A stretch of DNA of 64,000 nt from Chitinophagaceae bacterium (GTDB taxonomy: Bacteria; Bacteroidota; Bacteroidia; Chitinophagales; Chitinophagaceae): NCBI GenBank assembly GCA_016719015.1, contig JADKAZ010000001.1, forward strand, positions 1,445,483 to 1,509,482, given 5' to 3'. Positions within the stretch are counted from its first letter, which is position 1; the number at the start of each line of letters is the position of its first letter. The notes under the pieces are model-generated. The model ran no database searches, was not told the origin of the DNA, and saw nothing but the letters and a program-made list of their open reading frames with translations. Positions 8,764 to 17,969 of the stretch are shown here, in pieces. Position numbers and translations under genes: made by a program.

Positions 8764-10215
8764 TTATTTTTTATTGGGTAGCCACTTCCTGTACACCAAA
8801 CACCTCCACAGCCATTCCACCGGTCCCATGGTATAATATCGCAACCACAAAACAGAAAATACAATTTGTACCAGCACCACTTCGGCCACAAAGAAATACA
8901 GCTCCCACTGCTGCAGCCTGCCGAAATACCCAAAGCCATACCCATAGAAAAAGAAAGTGCAGATGATGGTTTGTAAAATATAATTGGTGAGTGCCATTTG
9001 CCCGGCCGCTGCCAGTGCTTTCCATATCCAGCTGAACAGTTTCCAGTTCATCCGTACCAGCCATAGTAATAATGATGCATAACCTGTTGCCAGTACAATT
9101 CTTTCAATGGGGAAGAACATATCGTACGGCAGGGGCTGCTTCTCTATGTAGCTGGCATAGTCAGTAATTTTCAGTTGCTGAAAATGAATCCTAAACCAGG
9201 CCAGTGCTACACCAATAATTATGGCCACTACTGCGATCACCAAATATTTTGAGGAAGAAAACCGGGAGCTGAAAAAGCCGATACTGAATAAGGCCATGCC
9301 CAAAAACATCAGCGACCCGATATCCCATATACCAATTTTATATAACCAGGTGGATTCCCGCTGCTGGGACCGGGGCATTAAACTATAGGCCACTTTACCC
9401 CAGCTGTCACGCATCATTTTATTATTGGCCACCGTGGTAGCCGAATCATATTTCAATGATTTCACCATGCCTTCCCATTTTCCTTTTTCCCCTGCCTGTT
9501 TTTTAGTGAGGGTATCGTTTTTACGGGCCATGGAATCAAGCCGCTTATTGTTGAGCAATGTATCTTTTAATAAAACGGTGTCCTTTGTACGGTCCAGGCT
9601 ATCTTTTATTGCCCGGGTGGTACTATCGGCTTTGAATCGCTTCTCGATTTTTATTACCGCCGTGTATTTCTTGTAATCATTTTTATCATCGGCATAGTTC
9701 CAGTATTGTTTGCCACAATAGATGAGGGTGCAAACAACCGCTGCAATAAAAAATCCTTTCGCCTTAAGCCGGGTAAAACCAAAAAGTAAAATACCAAGTA
9801 CCCCATACTGAAATAAGATATCACCCGGCCATAATAAGATAAAAGCATTCAGCACCCCAAAGGCCATCAGCCATAACATTCTTCTTATATATACATCACC
9901 GGTACTGGTGGCGACAGGATGTTCTTTCTTTTGCAGGAGTAATAAGATGCCGGCGCCAAACAATATGGCAAACAGGGCTCTCATCTTTCCTTCAAAGATC
10001 ATGGAGATGATGGTCATCAATTTATAATTACCGCCATGCATGCCGGTATGATAAAAAAGCCGTTCGTTGTTGGTGAAACCGCCAAACTCCCAGATGCTGA
10101 TCAGCAGCATACCAAAAAGGGCAAAGCCTCTTATCACATCCAGAGAAAACAAACGGGAATTACCGGTAGTTGCAGGTAAAATAGTGTCACCCGGTGACGA
10201 AGGAGTAAGACTCAT
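8764..10215 (-). CDS. DUF418 (YeiB-like) membrane protein, long form
   Basis: A DUF418 protein of 483 residues from ATG 10215 (the frame is open to a TTG at 10296, but the N-terminal extension looks non-coding). Landmarks are SLDVIRGFALFGMLL near the N-terminus and GPVEWLWRCLVYRKW at the end. It carries a longer charged loop than its downstream paralogue (about residues 190-290, rich in K, D and T), between membrane segments. The pair shares fold and order of motifs and probably arose by tandem duplication. The biochemical role is unknown; a transport or acyl-transfer role is only suggested by superfamily. Confidence 0.83.
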   Translation of the reverse strand: MSLTPSSPGDTILPATTGNSRLFSLDVIRGFALFGMLLISIWEFGGFTNNERLFYHTGMHGGNYKLMTIISMIFEGKMRALFAILFGAGILLLLQKKEHPVATSTGDVYIRRMLWLMAFGVLNAFILLWPGDILFQYGVLGILLFGFTRLKAKGFFIAAVVCTLIYCGKQYWNYADDKNDYKKYTAVIKIEKRFKADSTTRAIKDSLDRTKDTVLLKDTLLNNKRLDSMARKNDTLTKKQAGEKGKWEGMVKSLKYDSATTVANNKMMRDSWGKVAYSLMPRSQQRESTWLYKIGIWDIGSLMFLGMALFSIGFFSSRFSSSKYLVIAVVAIIIGVALAWFRIHFQQLKITDYASYIEKQPLPYDMFFPIERIVLATGYASLLLWLVRMNWKLFSWIWKALAAAGQMALTNYILQTIICTFFFYGYGFGYFGRLQQWELYFFVAEVVLVQIVFSVLWLRYYTMGPVEWLWRCLVYRKWLPNKK

Positions 10216-10396
10216 TGGCGTTGGTTTAATGTTTCCTTCGGGTAACAGGTTTAAATGTAAGTATTTAAAATGGAAGACAGAAGGACTATCCGCCAATAAT
10301 AATTAAACCCCTTGCTCATGTGTATTAATCATAACCGGCTGTGACCGGCATCAGCAGCAACAGCCATTCCCCTTACGAACTTTAGAAAAAGAAAGT

Positions 10397-11149
10397 ATGA
10401 AAAGTCTCGCCAATAAAGTCGCCATTGTAACCGGGGCAGGCTCCGGAATTGGCCGTGCTATTGCCTGGCAATATGCTGATGAAGGCGCCAAAGTGGTGGT
10501 AGCCGATATTGATGAAATAGGTGGCACCCAAACAGTAGCCCTCATCAAAAAAAATAATGGAGAGGCGATTTTTATCAAATCAGATTCTTCCAGTGCAGCA
10601 GATAATCAATCGTTGGTAGAAGAAACAGTAAAACATTATGGTGGTCTTCATATTGCCTGCAATAATGCCGGCATCGGTGGGCCACTTGGTGTTACAGGAG
10701 AATACCCGATCGATGGCTGGAACAAAGTGATTGGTATTAATCTGACTGGTGTTTTCTATGGCATGCATTACCAGATCCCTGCCATGCTTGAATCTGGTGA
10801 AGGTTCTATTGTCAATGTTGCTTCTATACTCGGACAGGCGGGAACGAAATTTTCTCCGGCTTATGTAGCGGCGAAACATGGTGTGGTGGGTCTTACCAAA
10901 GCGGCTGCATTAGAATATGCTGATAAAAATATCCGCATTAATTCTGTTGGGCCCGGTTATATCGTCACACCGCTATTAACGAAGACCCTTACTGATGAGC
11001 AAATGAAACCGTTGGCCGGTCTGCATCCTATTGGTCGCCTGGGTCAGCCGGGAGAAGTGGCAGAGCTGGTGCTATGGCTCAGTTCACCGAAAGCATCTTT
11101 TGTAACGGGATCGTATTATCCTGTAGATGGCGGATACCTGGCACAATAG
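10397..11149 (+). CDS. SDR family oxidoreductase (FabG-like)
   Basis: A 250-residue classical short-chain dehydrogenase/reductase. It shows the NAD(P)-binding TGAGSGIGRA near residue 13, NNAG near 88, the catalytic YVAAKHG (Y-x3-K) and the C-terminal GSYYPVDGGY. An aspartate at the end of beta-2 (VVADI) suggests NAD(H) preference, which is inference. Such enzymes oxidise secondary alcohols or reduce ketones, and the substrate cannot be told from sequence. It stands alone between a divergent DUF418 gene and the WalJ-like gene. Confidence 0.88.
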   Translation: MKSLANKVAIVTGAGSGIGRAIAWQYADEGAKVVVADIDEIGGTQTVALIKKNNGEAIFIKSDSSSAADNQSLVEETVKHYGGLHIACNNAGIGGPLGVTGEYPIDGWNKVIGINLTGVFYGMHYQIPAMLESGEGSIVNVASILGQAGTKFSPAYVAAKHGVVGLTKAAALEYADKNIRINSVGPGYIVTPLLTKTLTDEQMKPLAGLHPIGRLGQPGEVAELVLWLSSPKASFVTGSYYPVDGGYLAQ

Positions 11150-11244
11150 ATTATAATACAGGAATTCAATTGTAGAGCATGTTGAGTAAATGGGTTCGTT
11201 TCTTTTCTATGATCTCCGTGTTCTCTCCTTATTTTTGATCTTCC

Positions 11245-12099
11245 ATGTCATTATATATCAGTTCGCTTAATTCGGGCAGTAATGCCAATTGTTATTATGT
11301 CGGCAATAGCCAGGAAGCTGTACTGATTGATGCAGGACTCAGTTGCCGGGAAACAGAAAAGCGGATGAAGCAACTGGGTTTAGCGATGGACAAGGTGAAA
11401 GCGATTTTTGTATCGCATGAACACTCGGATCATATTACCGGTGTGCCGGGCATTTCCAAAAAATTTCAACTGCCGGTATATATTACGGAGGCTACTCATA
11501 AAAACTGCCGCTTACCTATCGAGCCGCATCTGATTGCTTCTTTTAACCATGCAAAGCCGGTGGTGATTGGTAATTTATCGGTGTTTCCCTTTCGCAAAAG
11601 TCATGATGCACAGGACCCGCATAGTTTTTTAGTGAGTGGTCATGGTGTAAACGTAGGTGTTATCACCGACATCGGTTATGCCTGCAAACAGGTGATGAAA
11701 TATTTTAGTCTGTGTGATGCCGCTTTTCTTGAATCAAATTATTGTGCTGATATGCTGGCCAATGGCAACTATCCTTATTACCTGCAACAGCGTATCAGTG
11801 GCGATGAGGGACACCTGAGTAATGCACAGGCCCTGGAATTATTCCAGCAATACAGATCGCCGGCATTGCGCCTGTTGATCTTATCGCATTTATCCAAAAA
11901 CAATAATAACCCGGAACTGGTCAACAGTTTGTTTACCCAACATGCCGGTGATACAAAAATTGTGGTAGCCTCCAGGTATGCCGCCTCAGCAGTATTTGAG
12001 GTTAGCGGGGATGCGGGTCGTCGTCTTTCTGTTTTACACAGCAGTGCAAAAACACATCTAAAGAAAGTGAAGAATGAGAGGCAGTTGTCCTTGTTTTGA
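11245..12099 (+). CDS. Metallo-beta-lactamase fold hydrolase (WalJ/YycJ-like)
   Basis: A 284-residue cytosolic MBL-fold protein. The N-terminus SLYISSLNSGSNANCYYVG and the metal-binding motif SHEHSDHITG (H-x-H-x-D-H) are characteristic of the YycJ/WalJ group, which has 5'-3' exonuclease or phosphodiesterase-like activity and is implicated in DNA repair or cell-wall signalling coordination in Firmicutes. Further metal ligands appear as FRKSHDAQDPHSF and LSHLS. The C-terminus is short and basic (HLKKVKNERQLSLF). A TATTTTTG box lies at 11230-11237, just before the ATG, hinting at a very short leader. Confidence 0.85.
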   Translation: MSLYISSLNSGSNANCYYVGNSQEAVLIDAGLSCRETEKRMKQLGLAMDKVKAIFVSHEHSDHITGVPGISKKFQLPVYITEATHKNCRLPIEPHLIASFNHAKPVVIGNLSVFPFRKSHDAQDPHSFLVSGHGVNVGVITDIGYACKQVMKYFSLCDAAFLESNYCADMLANGNYPYYLQQRISGDEGHLSNAQALELFQQYRSPALRLLILSHLSKNNNNPELVNSLFTQHAGDTKIVVASRYAASAVFEVSGDAGRRLSVLHSSAKTHLKKVKNERQLSLF

Positions 12100-12191
12100 T
12101 TTATTGAACCAGCAGAAATAAATATCCTCCCGGTTTTCATATAAATTCTTAGTTTCGCCCTTCTTTCAAGCAAACGAATATGAAGTCTTAC

Positions 12192-12236
12192 TAAGGCTCA
12201 GTCTGACAACTACTGAATTACTGAGCTTATTTTTTC
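12192..12236 (+). terminator. Hairpin with T-tract between walJ-like and MATE genes
   Basis: Stem TAAG(g)CTCAGT / ACTGAGCTTA with one bulged G and a 17-base loop, followed by six T. It could terminate the upstream gene or attenuate the MATE gene starting at 12313. Confidence 0.5.
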
Positions 12237-12312
12237 GGACCGTTTATCAAGCAGGCAACTACTTCCTGTTGTCTGTTTATTCGTTTTCATTAATTTCAAA
12301 AGATTTTCAACC

Positions 12313-13731
12313 ATGTCGCAATCAACTTATACCAATAAGGTCTCTTATTTTTTTTCACTTTTCAAGCAATCACTGCGTGGCGGTGAGTATGATTATACAA
12401 CGGGCAGCATCAGGGCCGCCATTTTGTTATTGGCCGTGCCGATGATACTTGAATTAAGTCTTGAATCTGTCTTTGCTCTTGTAGATATATTTTTTGTCAG
12501 TAAGCTTGGCTCCAATGCTGTACAAACCGTAGGGCTGACAGAATCGGTTATTACATTAGTTTATTCCTTAGCCATCGGGCTAAGTACAGCGGCTACTGCT
12601 ATGGTGGCCCGGAGGATCGGGGAAAAAAATCCTGAAGCAGCTGCCCATGCCGGTATGCAGGCATTGATCATGTCGCTGATTGCAACGGTGTTTATCAGTG
12701 CAGCGGGAATTATTTTCGCCCCGGATATACTCCGCATCATGGGTGCCACACCTGTTGTGATAAAAGAGGGAGCAGTTTTTACCCGTATCATGCTGGGAGG
12801 CAGTGTTGTCATTATTTTACTATTTCTTATCAATGGTATTTTTCGTGGTGCCGGCAATGCCGCTATTGCGATGCGGAGTTTATGGATAGCCAGTATTATC
12901 AATATAATATTATGTCCTGCCTTCATCAATGGCTGGGGACCTTTGCCTGAACTTGGATTAAAAGGAGCCGCCATCGCTACCGTGATCGGCCGGGGCACCG
13001 GTGTATTGTATCAATGCTATTTTTTATTTAAAGGGAAAAAAGGTAGTATCAGTTTAGGCAAGGAACATTTCATTATTGATTTCCCCTTAATGAAATCATT
13101 GGTGAAGATTGCCTGGCCAGCAACTTTTCAATTTATTATTGCCTCGGGCAGCTGGATAGTGCTGGCACACTTAGTAGCGGTTACCGGTGGCACCCATGCA
13201 TCTGCCGGTTACCAGATAGCTATCCGCAATATGGTATTCTTTATTTTACCGGCCTGGGGTCTCAGTAATGCGGCTGCCACGTTAGTAGGACAGAACCTCG
13301 GCGCCAAACAACCGGACCGTGCAGAAAAGAGTGTATTACTCACGACGAAGTACAATGCTATTTTTATGTCAGGAGTGATGCTGTTGTTTATATTTTTTGC
13401 CCGACCCATCATCAGCTTTTTTACAACGGTACCGGAAGATTTAAAATTTGGGGCACAGGCATTACAAATTATGGGCACCGGTTATATATTTTATGGCATT
13501 GGTATGGTGATGATACAGGCACTGAATGGTGCCGGTGATACCAAAACACCCACCTGGATAAATTTCTTTGGGTTCTGGCTGTTCCAGATTCCTTTGGCCT
13601 ACTTATTAGTAAAAGTTTTTAAGCTGGGAGTCGTAGGTGCTTTTATTGCCATTCCAGTCGCAGAATCGGCACTGGCTATAGCTGCCTGGTATTATTTTAA
13701 GAAAGGAAAATGGAAAAAAGTGAAAGTGTAG
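12313..13731 (+). CDS. MATE family efflux transporter
   Basis: A 472-residue protein with 12 hydrophobic segments, beginning with a short cytosolic tail and then AILLLAVPMILELSLESVFALVDIFFVSKLG, a typical MATE TM1. The internal two-fold repeat is visible: a second half begins near residue 255 (MKSLVKIAWPATFQFIIASG). The family exports drugs or metabolites against Na+ or H+. It lies 58 bases upstream of the AI-2E-type gene on the same strand, so co-transcription is possible. The substrate is unknown. Confidence 0.9.
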   Translation: MSQSTYTNKVSYFFSLFKQSLRGGEYDYTTGSIRAAILLLAVPMILELSLESVFALVDIFFVSKLGSNAVQTVGLTESVITLVYSLAIGLSTAATAMVARRIGEKNPEAAAHAGMQALIMSLIATVFISAAGIIFAPDILRIMGATPVVIKEGAVFTRIMLGGSVVIILLFLINGIFRGAGNAAIAMRSLWIASIINIILCPAFINGWGPLPELGLKGAAIATVIGRGTGVLYQCYFLFKGKKGSISLGKEHFIIDFPLMKSLVKIAWPATFQFIIASGSWIVLAHLVAVTGGTHASAGYQIAIRNMVFFILPAWGLSNAAATLVGQNLGAKQPDRAEKSVLLTTKYNAIFMSGVMLLFIFFARPIISFFTTVPEDLKFGAQALQIMGTGYIFYGIGMVMIQALNGAGDTKTPTWINFFGFWLFQIPLAYLLVKVFKLGVVGAFIAIPVAESALAIAAWYYFKKGKWKKVKV

Positions 13732-13789
13732 CGTATTCCGGTATTTCTCTTTCTGCAAGTAATTCGTATTTCATACTTTTAATGTAGTT

Positions 13790-14836
13790 ATGAATAGTAA
13801 CGTTATTAACCAGAATCAACTGCGGCAGGTTTTCTTTATTATACTCATCCTGCTGATGGGCATCGTGTTGTTTATGGAGCTGGCTTCTTTCCTGCCTGCT
13901 TTACTGGGTGGTATTACTTTATATATATTACTGCACCGGTGGATGTTTTTTCTGACCGAAAAGAAAAAGTGGCGCAAAGGATGGACTGCTATTTTACTGA
14001 TGTTTTTTTCTTTTATCGTTATCCTGATGCCGGTAGGTTTGCTGGTCAACATGCTTTCTTCCAAAGTCAGTTATGCTGTTCAGCATTCCGATGAACTGGT
14101 GACCGCTTTAAAAACTGTAGTGAACAATATAGAAACCCGGTTTAATGTAACTATTGCCAGCGATGAGAATATTAATAAAATCGGCGGAACGATTACTCAA
14201 AGTCTGCCAAAGATTCTCGGGGCAACTTTTAATACATTAACCACTATTTTCTTTATGTACTTCATTCTCTATTTCATGTTAGTGAATGGAAGATATATGG
14301 AGAATACCCTTTACGAACATGTGCCATTAGAAGATAAGAATGTGAATCGGCTGGGTAAAGAAATTCACATGATGGTAGTGTCAAATGCCATTGGCATTCC
14401 GCTGATTGCCTTTGCACAGGGCCTGATTGGCTTGATTGGTTATTTAATAATAGGTGTAAAGGAGCCTTTCTTCTGGTTTGGTGTTACCTGTATTGCCGCC
14501 ATGTTGCCCGTAATAGGTGCGGCATTGGCTTATATCCCATTGGCCATTATCTTTTTTGCCAATAACCAAACCGGTCAGGGTATTGCGATGCTGGTATTTG
14601 GTTTCGGCATTATCGGCACTATCGATAATGTACTTCGTTTTACACTTTTAAAGAAGATTGGTAATGTGCATCCGCTTACAACCGTGTTTGGTGTTATCAT
14701 CGGGTTGAGCTTATTTGGTTTTATCGGGTTAATATTCGGACCACTGCTTATTTCATTGTTTATGTTACTACTCAAGATTTACTCCAGTGAGTTTATTACC
14801 AAACAAAGAGACATCAATAAGATTATGGAGAATTGA
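13790..14836 (+). CDS. AI-2E family transporter (PerM/YhhT-like)
   Basis: A 348-residue polytopic membrane protein. N-terminal helix pair (FFIILILLMGIVLFMELASFLPALLGG), a periplasmic or cytosolic helical segment (~85-140), and a C-terminal set of helices with FGPLLISLFMLLLKIY are the family pattern (PF01594). Members include TqsA and PerM, and some are Na+/H+ antiporters, so the name should not be read as proof of autoinducer-2 transport. It follows the MATE gene on the same strand. Confidence 0.87.
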   Translation: MNSNVINQNQLRQVFFIILILLMGIVLFMELASFLPALLGGITLYILLHRWMFFLTEKKKWRKGWTAILLMFFSFIVILMPVGLLVNMLSSKVSYAVQHSDELVTALKTVVNNIETRFNVTIASDENINKIGGTITQSLPKILGATFNTLTTIFFMYFILYFMLVNGRYMENTLYEHVPLEDKNVNRLGKEIHMMVVSNAIGIPLIAFAQGLIGLIGYLIIGVKEPFFWFGVTCIAAMLPVIGAALAYIPLAIIFFANNQTGQGIAMLVFGFGIIGTIDNVLRFTLLKKIGNVHPLTTVFGVIIGLSLFGFIGLIFGPLLISLFMLLLKIYSSEFITKQRDINKIMEN

Positions 14837-15182
14837 GTGAAGTTCATGGTTCATAGTTCATGGTTGGGTCGCTTATTAATAAAACACATTCCAAGTTATA
14901 TAGTATAAAAATCCTGATACAGGTTTTATTTGACCACCGACCTGTATTCATCCATATGTGCTCATCTGTGGCTAACCTGTATCCACCTGCCATTACTCGT
15001 AGATTCCCTTGTATGATTTTATCGATGGCTTAGTAATTGTTCGCAAAAGACTAAGAAACAAACATTTATTACTTGCATTATTAACAATCAGATAATAATT
15101 TGGCTCTGCCTTACGTTTTTAAACCCAATCCGAAGGTGCTCTGACTAAAAAGAATTTGCACCCGAGAAAAACCGTACCCTGA
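14837..15182. other. Gene-free region after the AI-2E gene
   Basis: No gene is seen in these 346 bases. A short direct repeat GTTCATGGTTCATAGTTCATGG lies in halves around 14842-14863. A weak terminator-like hairpin AAAAtCCTG-ATA-CAGGtTTTA is at about 14907-14929. The remaining sequence presumably contains the promoter of the L,D-transpeptidase-like gene, but I cannot place it. Confidence 0.4.
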
Positions 15183-15920
15183 GTGAGAAACCTATTTTTT
15201 CCAATATCCGTCGGATTATTGTGTACATCATTTACCATTCATCCAACCAGAATAACACCGACCAGTATTCCTGCAGTTGTGATTTCTCATCCCATTATTA
15301 CGGACTCCTCTTTTTCAACTGCTGATGCGGCTGCGGAATTATATTCTACCGTCAACCTGCAACAGGCCGGATTATCAAAAGAAGCATTTGATTATGCATG
15401 GAAGGGTTATCAATATTTATTAGACAAGAAAAAAATAAACCGGAGTAATTATCTCACTATTTGTGATTTTAGTAAGTCATCCAGGCAAAAGAGATTATAT
15501 ATTATAGATATTGCAAACAATAAACTCGTCACTCATACGTATGTAGCACATGGAAAAAATTCGGGTGGGGAATATGCCACCCAGTTTTCCAACAAACCGG
15601 AATCATTACAAAGCAGTTTAGGTTTCTATATTACCTCGCAAACTTATATTGGTGAACATGGTCTTTCATTGCGCATTAATGGTGTGGATCCAGGCTATAA
15701 TGATAAAGCTCTTGAACGCAGTATTGTTATCCATGGTGCCGCCTATGTAGATGGTGCAAGAGCAAAGGCGGGAATGTATATGGGCCGCAGTTGGGGTTGC
15801 CCGGCTGTGCCACAAAAAGAATCGGCAAGTATTATTACAACTATAAAAAACGGGACCTGTATTTTCATTTATCACCCGTCACGAAATTACCTGCAACACT
15901 CAAAAATATTAAACGGCTGA
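15183..15920 (+). CDS. Murein L,D-transpeptidase catalytic domain protein (YkuD_2-like)
   Basis: A 245-residue exported protein starting at GTG 15183 with a signal-like N-terminus (LFFPISVGLLCTSF). Residues ~85-240 match the YkuD_2 family: LYIIDIANNKLVTHTYVAHGKNSG, then IVIHGAAYV and GRSWGCPAVP, which place the catalytic His and the active-site Cys of an L,D-transpeptidase-like fold. It probably acts on peptidoglycan in the periplasm. It is monocistronic and followed by a terminator. Confidence 0.85.
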   Translation: MRNLFFPISVGLLCTSFTIHPTRITPTSIPAVVISHPIITDSSFSTADAAAELYSTVNLQQAGLSKEAFDYAWKGYQYLLDKKKINRSNYLTICDFSKSSRQKRLYIIDIANNKLVTHTYVAHGKNSGGEYATQFSNKPESLQSSLGFYITSQTYIGEHGLSLRINGVDPGYNDKALERSIVIHGAAYVDGARAKAGMYMGRSWGCPAVPQKESASIITTIKNGTCIFIYHPSRNYLQHSKILNG

Positions 15921-15948
15921 TTGGACACATAACAAGGATGGATGATAA

Positions 15949-15990
15949 CAAAAAGCCCGCCGTACCCTATGGTTGGGCTTTTTTGTTTTT
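15949..15990. terminator. Bidirectional terminator
   Basis: AAAAAGCCC ... GGGCTTTTTT stem with a ~16-base loop, followed by more T. It lies between the convergent transpeptidase and NRAMP-like genes and can serve both strands. Confidence 0.75.
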
Positions 15991-16037
15991 TTCTGGTCAT
16001 AGTTGATATACCAATTACAGAGTTTATACAATTTGTA

Positions 16038-17213
16038 TTATAGCTTTGCAATACTTTGCTGGATGACGATAAAACCCATCCATGTCATCACCGCTACTAC
16101 CAACCAGCCGATAATTTGTAAGAACAACGGATGCCGGTAATCTTTCATCAATGAAGATTTAGTAGCGGCCAGCAGGATCACTGCTAATGCTACAGGAAGT
16201 ATTAATCCATTGACAGCACCGGCCAGTATTAAAAGTTTAACAGGATTTCCAATAACAACAAAAATGATTGTTGATAAAATGATGAAACAACTAATAACGA
16301 TCTTTTCATTATTCTTTATCGCCGGTACTAATGTTTTCCAGAAAGAAACAGACGTAAAAGAAGCACCAACCACCGAAGTGATCGCTGCACTCCAGATGAC
16401 AACACCAAAAAATTTATAGCCTAACTCTCCCGCAGCAGCCTGGAAAACAGAGGCGGCAGGATTAGCAGCGGATAATTTTATTCCCTGCGATACAATGCCC
16501 AGCGCCGCAAAAAACAACATAAACCGCATGATAGAAGTGATGAGGATTCCACTAACCGAGCTACGGGTTACCTGCGGAAGATTTTGTTTGCCTTTTATAC
16601 CTGCATCTAATAAACGATGTGCTCCCGCAAAAGAGATATAACCACCCACCGTGCCACCCACCAGGGTAACAATCTTCATTACATCAATTGTTTCCGGCCA
16701 GATGGTTCTGTATAATGCTTCACCAACAGGCGGGTGGGATGAAAAAGCGATGTAAACAGTCAGGCCGATCATGATAAGTCCCAACCATTTTGCAAAATTG
16801 TCAATCAGCTTCCCGGCTTCTTTGTACCAGAATATGCCCAGTGCGATCAAACAACTGATAACGGCCCCTGTTTTTGCATCGATCCCCGTTAAAACGTTTA
16901 AACCCAAACCACAGCCGGCGATATTTCCGATATTAAAAACTAATCCTCCAAAAGCAATTAATGCTGCAAGAAAAAAACCCATTCCCGGAAATAATTTATT
17001 GGCAATATCCTGTGCCCGGTGTTCGCTGACGGTTATTATTCTCCAGATATTGAGTTGTGCCCCGATGTCCAGTAAAATAGAAATAAGAATGACAAATCCA
17101 AAGCTGGTCAGCAACTGCTCCGTGAATAATGATGTTTGTGTTAGGAAACCGGGACCGATAGCAGAAGTAGCCATCAGGAATGCAGCACCGAGTATAGCGG
17201 AGTTTCGTTTCAT
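16038..17213 (-). CDS. NRAMP-fold transporter (YcsG-like) in the pxp operon
   Basis: A 391-residue transporter with about 11 membrane helices, starting MKRNSAILGAAFLMATSAIGPGFLTQT. The fold is NRAMP-like, but TM1 reads IGPGFLTQT where metal-transporting NRAMPs have DPGN, and TM6 reads GGYISFAGAHRLL with no MPH motif. It is the last gene of a unit with pxpB, pxpC and pxpA, the same company kept by ycsG in Bacillus subtilis. From motif loss and context I infer that it carries something other than Mn/Fe, possibly 5-oxoproline or a related solute. A terminator follows. Confidence 0.85.
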   Translation of the reverse strand: MKRNSAILGAAFLMATSAIGPGFLTQTSLFTEQLLTSFGFVILISILLDIGAQLNIWRIITVSEHRAQDIANKLFPGMGFFLAALIAFGGLVFNIGNIAGCGLGLNVLTGIDAKTGAVISCLIALGIFWYKEAGKLIDNFAKWLGLIMIGLTVYIAFSSHPPVGEALYRTIWPETIDVMKIVTLVGGTVGGYISFAGAHRLLDAGIKGKQNLPQVTRSSVSGILITSIMRFMLFFAALGIVSQGIKLSAANPAASVFQAAAGELGYKFFGVVIWSAAITSVVGASFTSVSFWKTLVPAIKNNEKIVISCFIILSTIIFVVIGNPVKLLILAGAVNGLILPVALAVILLAATKSSLMKDYRHPLFLQIIGWLVVAVMTWMGFIVIQQSIAKL

Positions 17214-17240
17214 GCCCCCAACCCCCTAAAGGGGGCTTTT
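17214..17240. repeat. C-rich/G-rich palindromic element, copy 1
   Basis: GCCCCCAACCCCCTAAAGGGGGCTTTT lies directly upstream of the NRAMP-like ATG. It forms a hairpin around CCCCCTAAAGGGGG. The same core, CCCCTAAAGGGG, recurs near 27946. It occupies the translation-initiation region of the NRAMP-like gene. Confidence 0.6.
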
Positions 17241-17255
17241 AGTCGTTTATAATTT

Positions 17256-17969
17256 TTAAAGCCTGATTGCATTATGAATTGCTTTTGCGAAATCAACCGC
17301 CTGTTTACCATCACCATGAATGCAAATCGTTTCTGCTACGATGGGAATTTTTTTCCCGGATATAGTTGTTACTGTGCCTTCGTTAATCATTTGTACTACC
17401 TGCTGAACAACTTTCTCGGTGTCATCAATTATTGCATTGGATTGTGAACGGGGAGTTAGCGAACCATCGTCCTGGTAACTGCGGTCGGCAAATACTTCAT
17501 TGGCAGATTTTAACCCAAGAGCTTTTGCTTCGCTGACAGAATAGCTTCCACTTAGACCCACCACTATTAATGAAGCATCAAAATCTTTCACGGCTCTTGC
17601 AATAGTCTTTGCCAGCAGGCTATCTTTTGCTGACATATTATATAATGCACCATGTGGTTTTACATGCAACAGTTTTGTATCAAACCCCGCAACGGTTTCG
17701 TTCAGAATAAAAAGTTGCTGCGAGATAAGGTCATATATTTCTTCCTGCTCCAGTTTCATTTCCGTCCGGCCAAAATTTTCCCGGTCAAAAAAGGACGGGT
17801 GTGCCCCGATAGCAACCTTATACTTCAGACATAATTCCACCGTCTGCTGCATGGTGGCTGCATCACCTGCATGATAACCGCAAGCAATATTGGCTGAGTG
17901 GATGAATGGCATAATCAATTCATCATTGCCGACACCTTCTCCCATATCGCAGTTAATGATGGTGCTCAT
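17256..17969 (-). CDS. pxpA: 5-oxoprolinase subunit PxpA
   Basis: A 237-residue LamB/YcsF family protein. It opens with IINCDMGEGVGNDE and contains IACGYHAGD and VKPHGALYN, the conserved metal/substrate-binding segments. PxpA acts with PxpBC in ATP-dependent cleavage of 5-oxoproline to glutamate, clearing a spontaneous glutamine damage product. Its start overlaps the end of pxpC by 17 bases, giving a pxpB-pxpC-pxpA order, and the NRAMP-like gene follows after 42 bases. Confidence 0.93.
   Translation of the reverse strand: MSTIINCDMGEGVGNDELIMPFIHSANIACGYHAGDAATMQQTVELCLKYKVAIGAHPSFFDRENFGRTEMKLEQEEIYDLISQQLFILNETVAGFDTKLLHVKPHGALYNMSAKDSLLAKTIARAVKDFDASLIVVGLSGSYSVSEAKALGLKSANEVFADRSYQDDGSLTPRSQSNAIIDDTEKVVQQVVQMINEGTVTTISGKKIPIVAETICIHGDGKQAVDFAKAIHNAIRL

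Noticed and set aside
12561..12998. Minus-strand frame of 145 residues inside the MATE gene
   Set aside because: Antisense shadow of membrane segments of the MATE protein.
14842..14863. GTTCATGGTTCATAG direct repeats as a possible CRISPR or attachment site
   Set aside because: Only two to three very short imperfect units without spacers, integrase or cas genes nearby.
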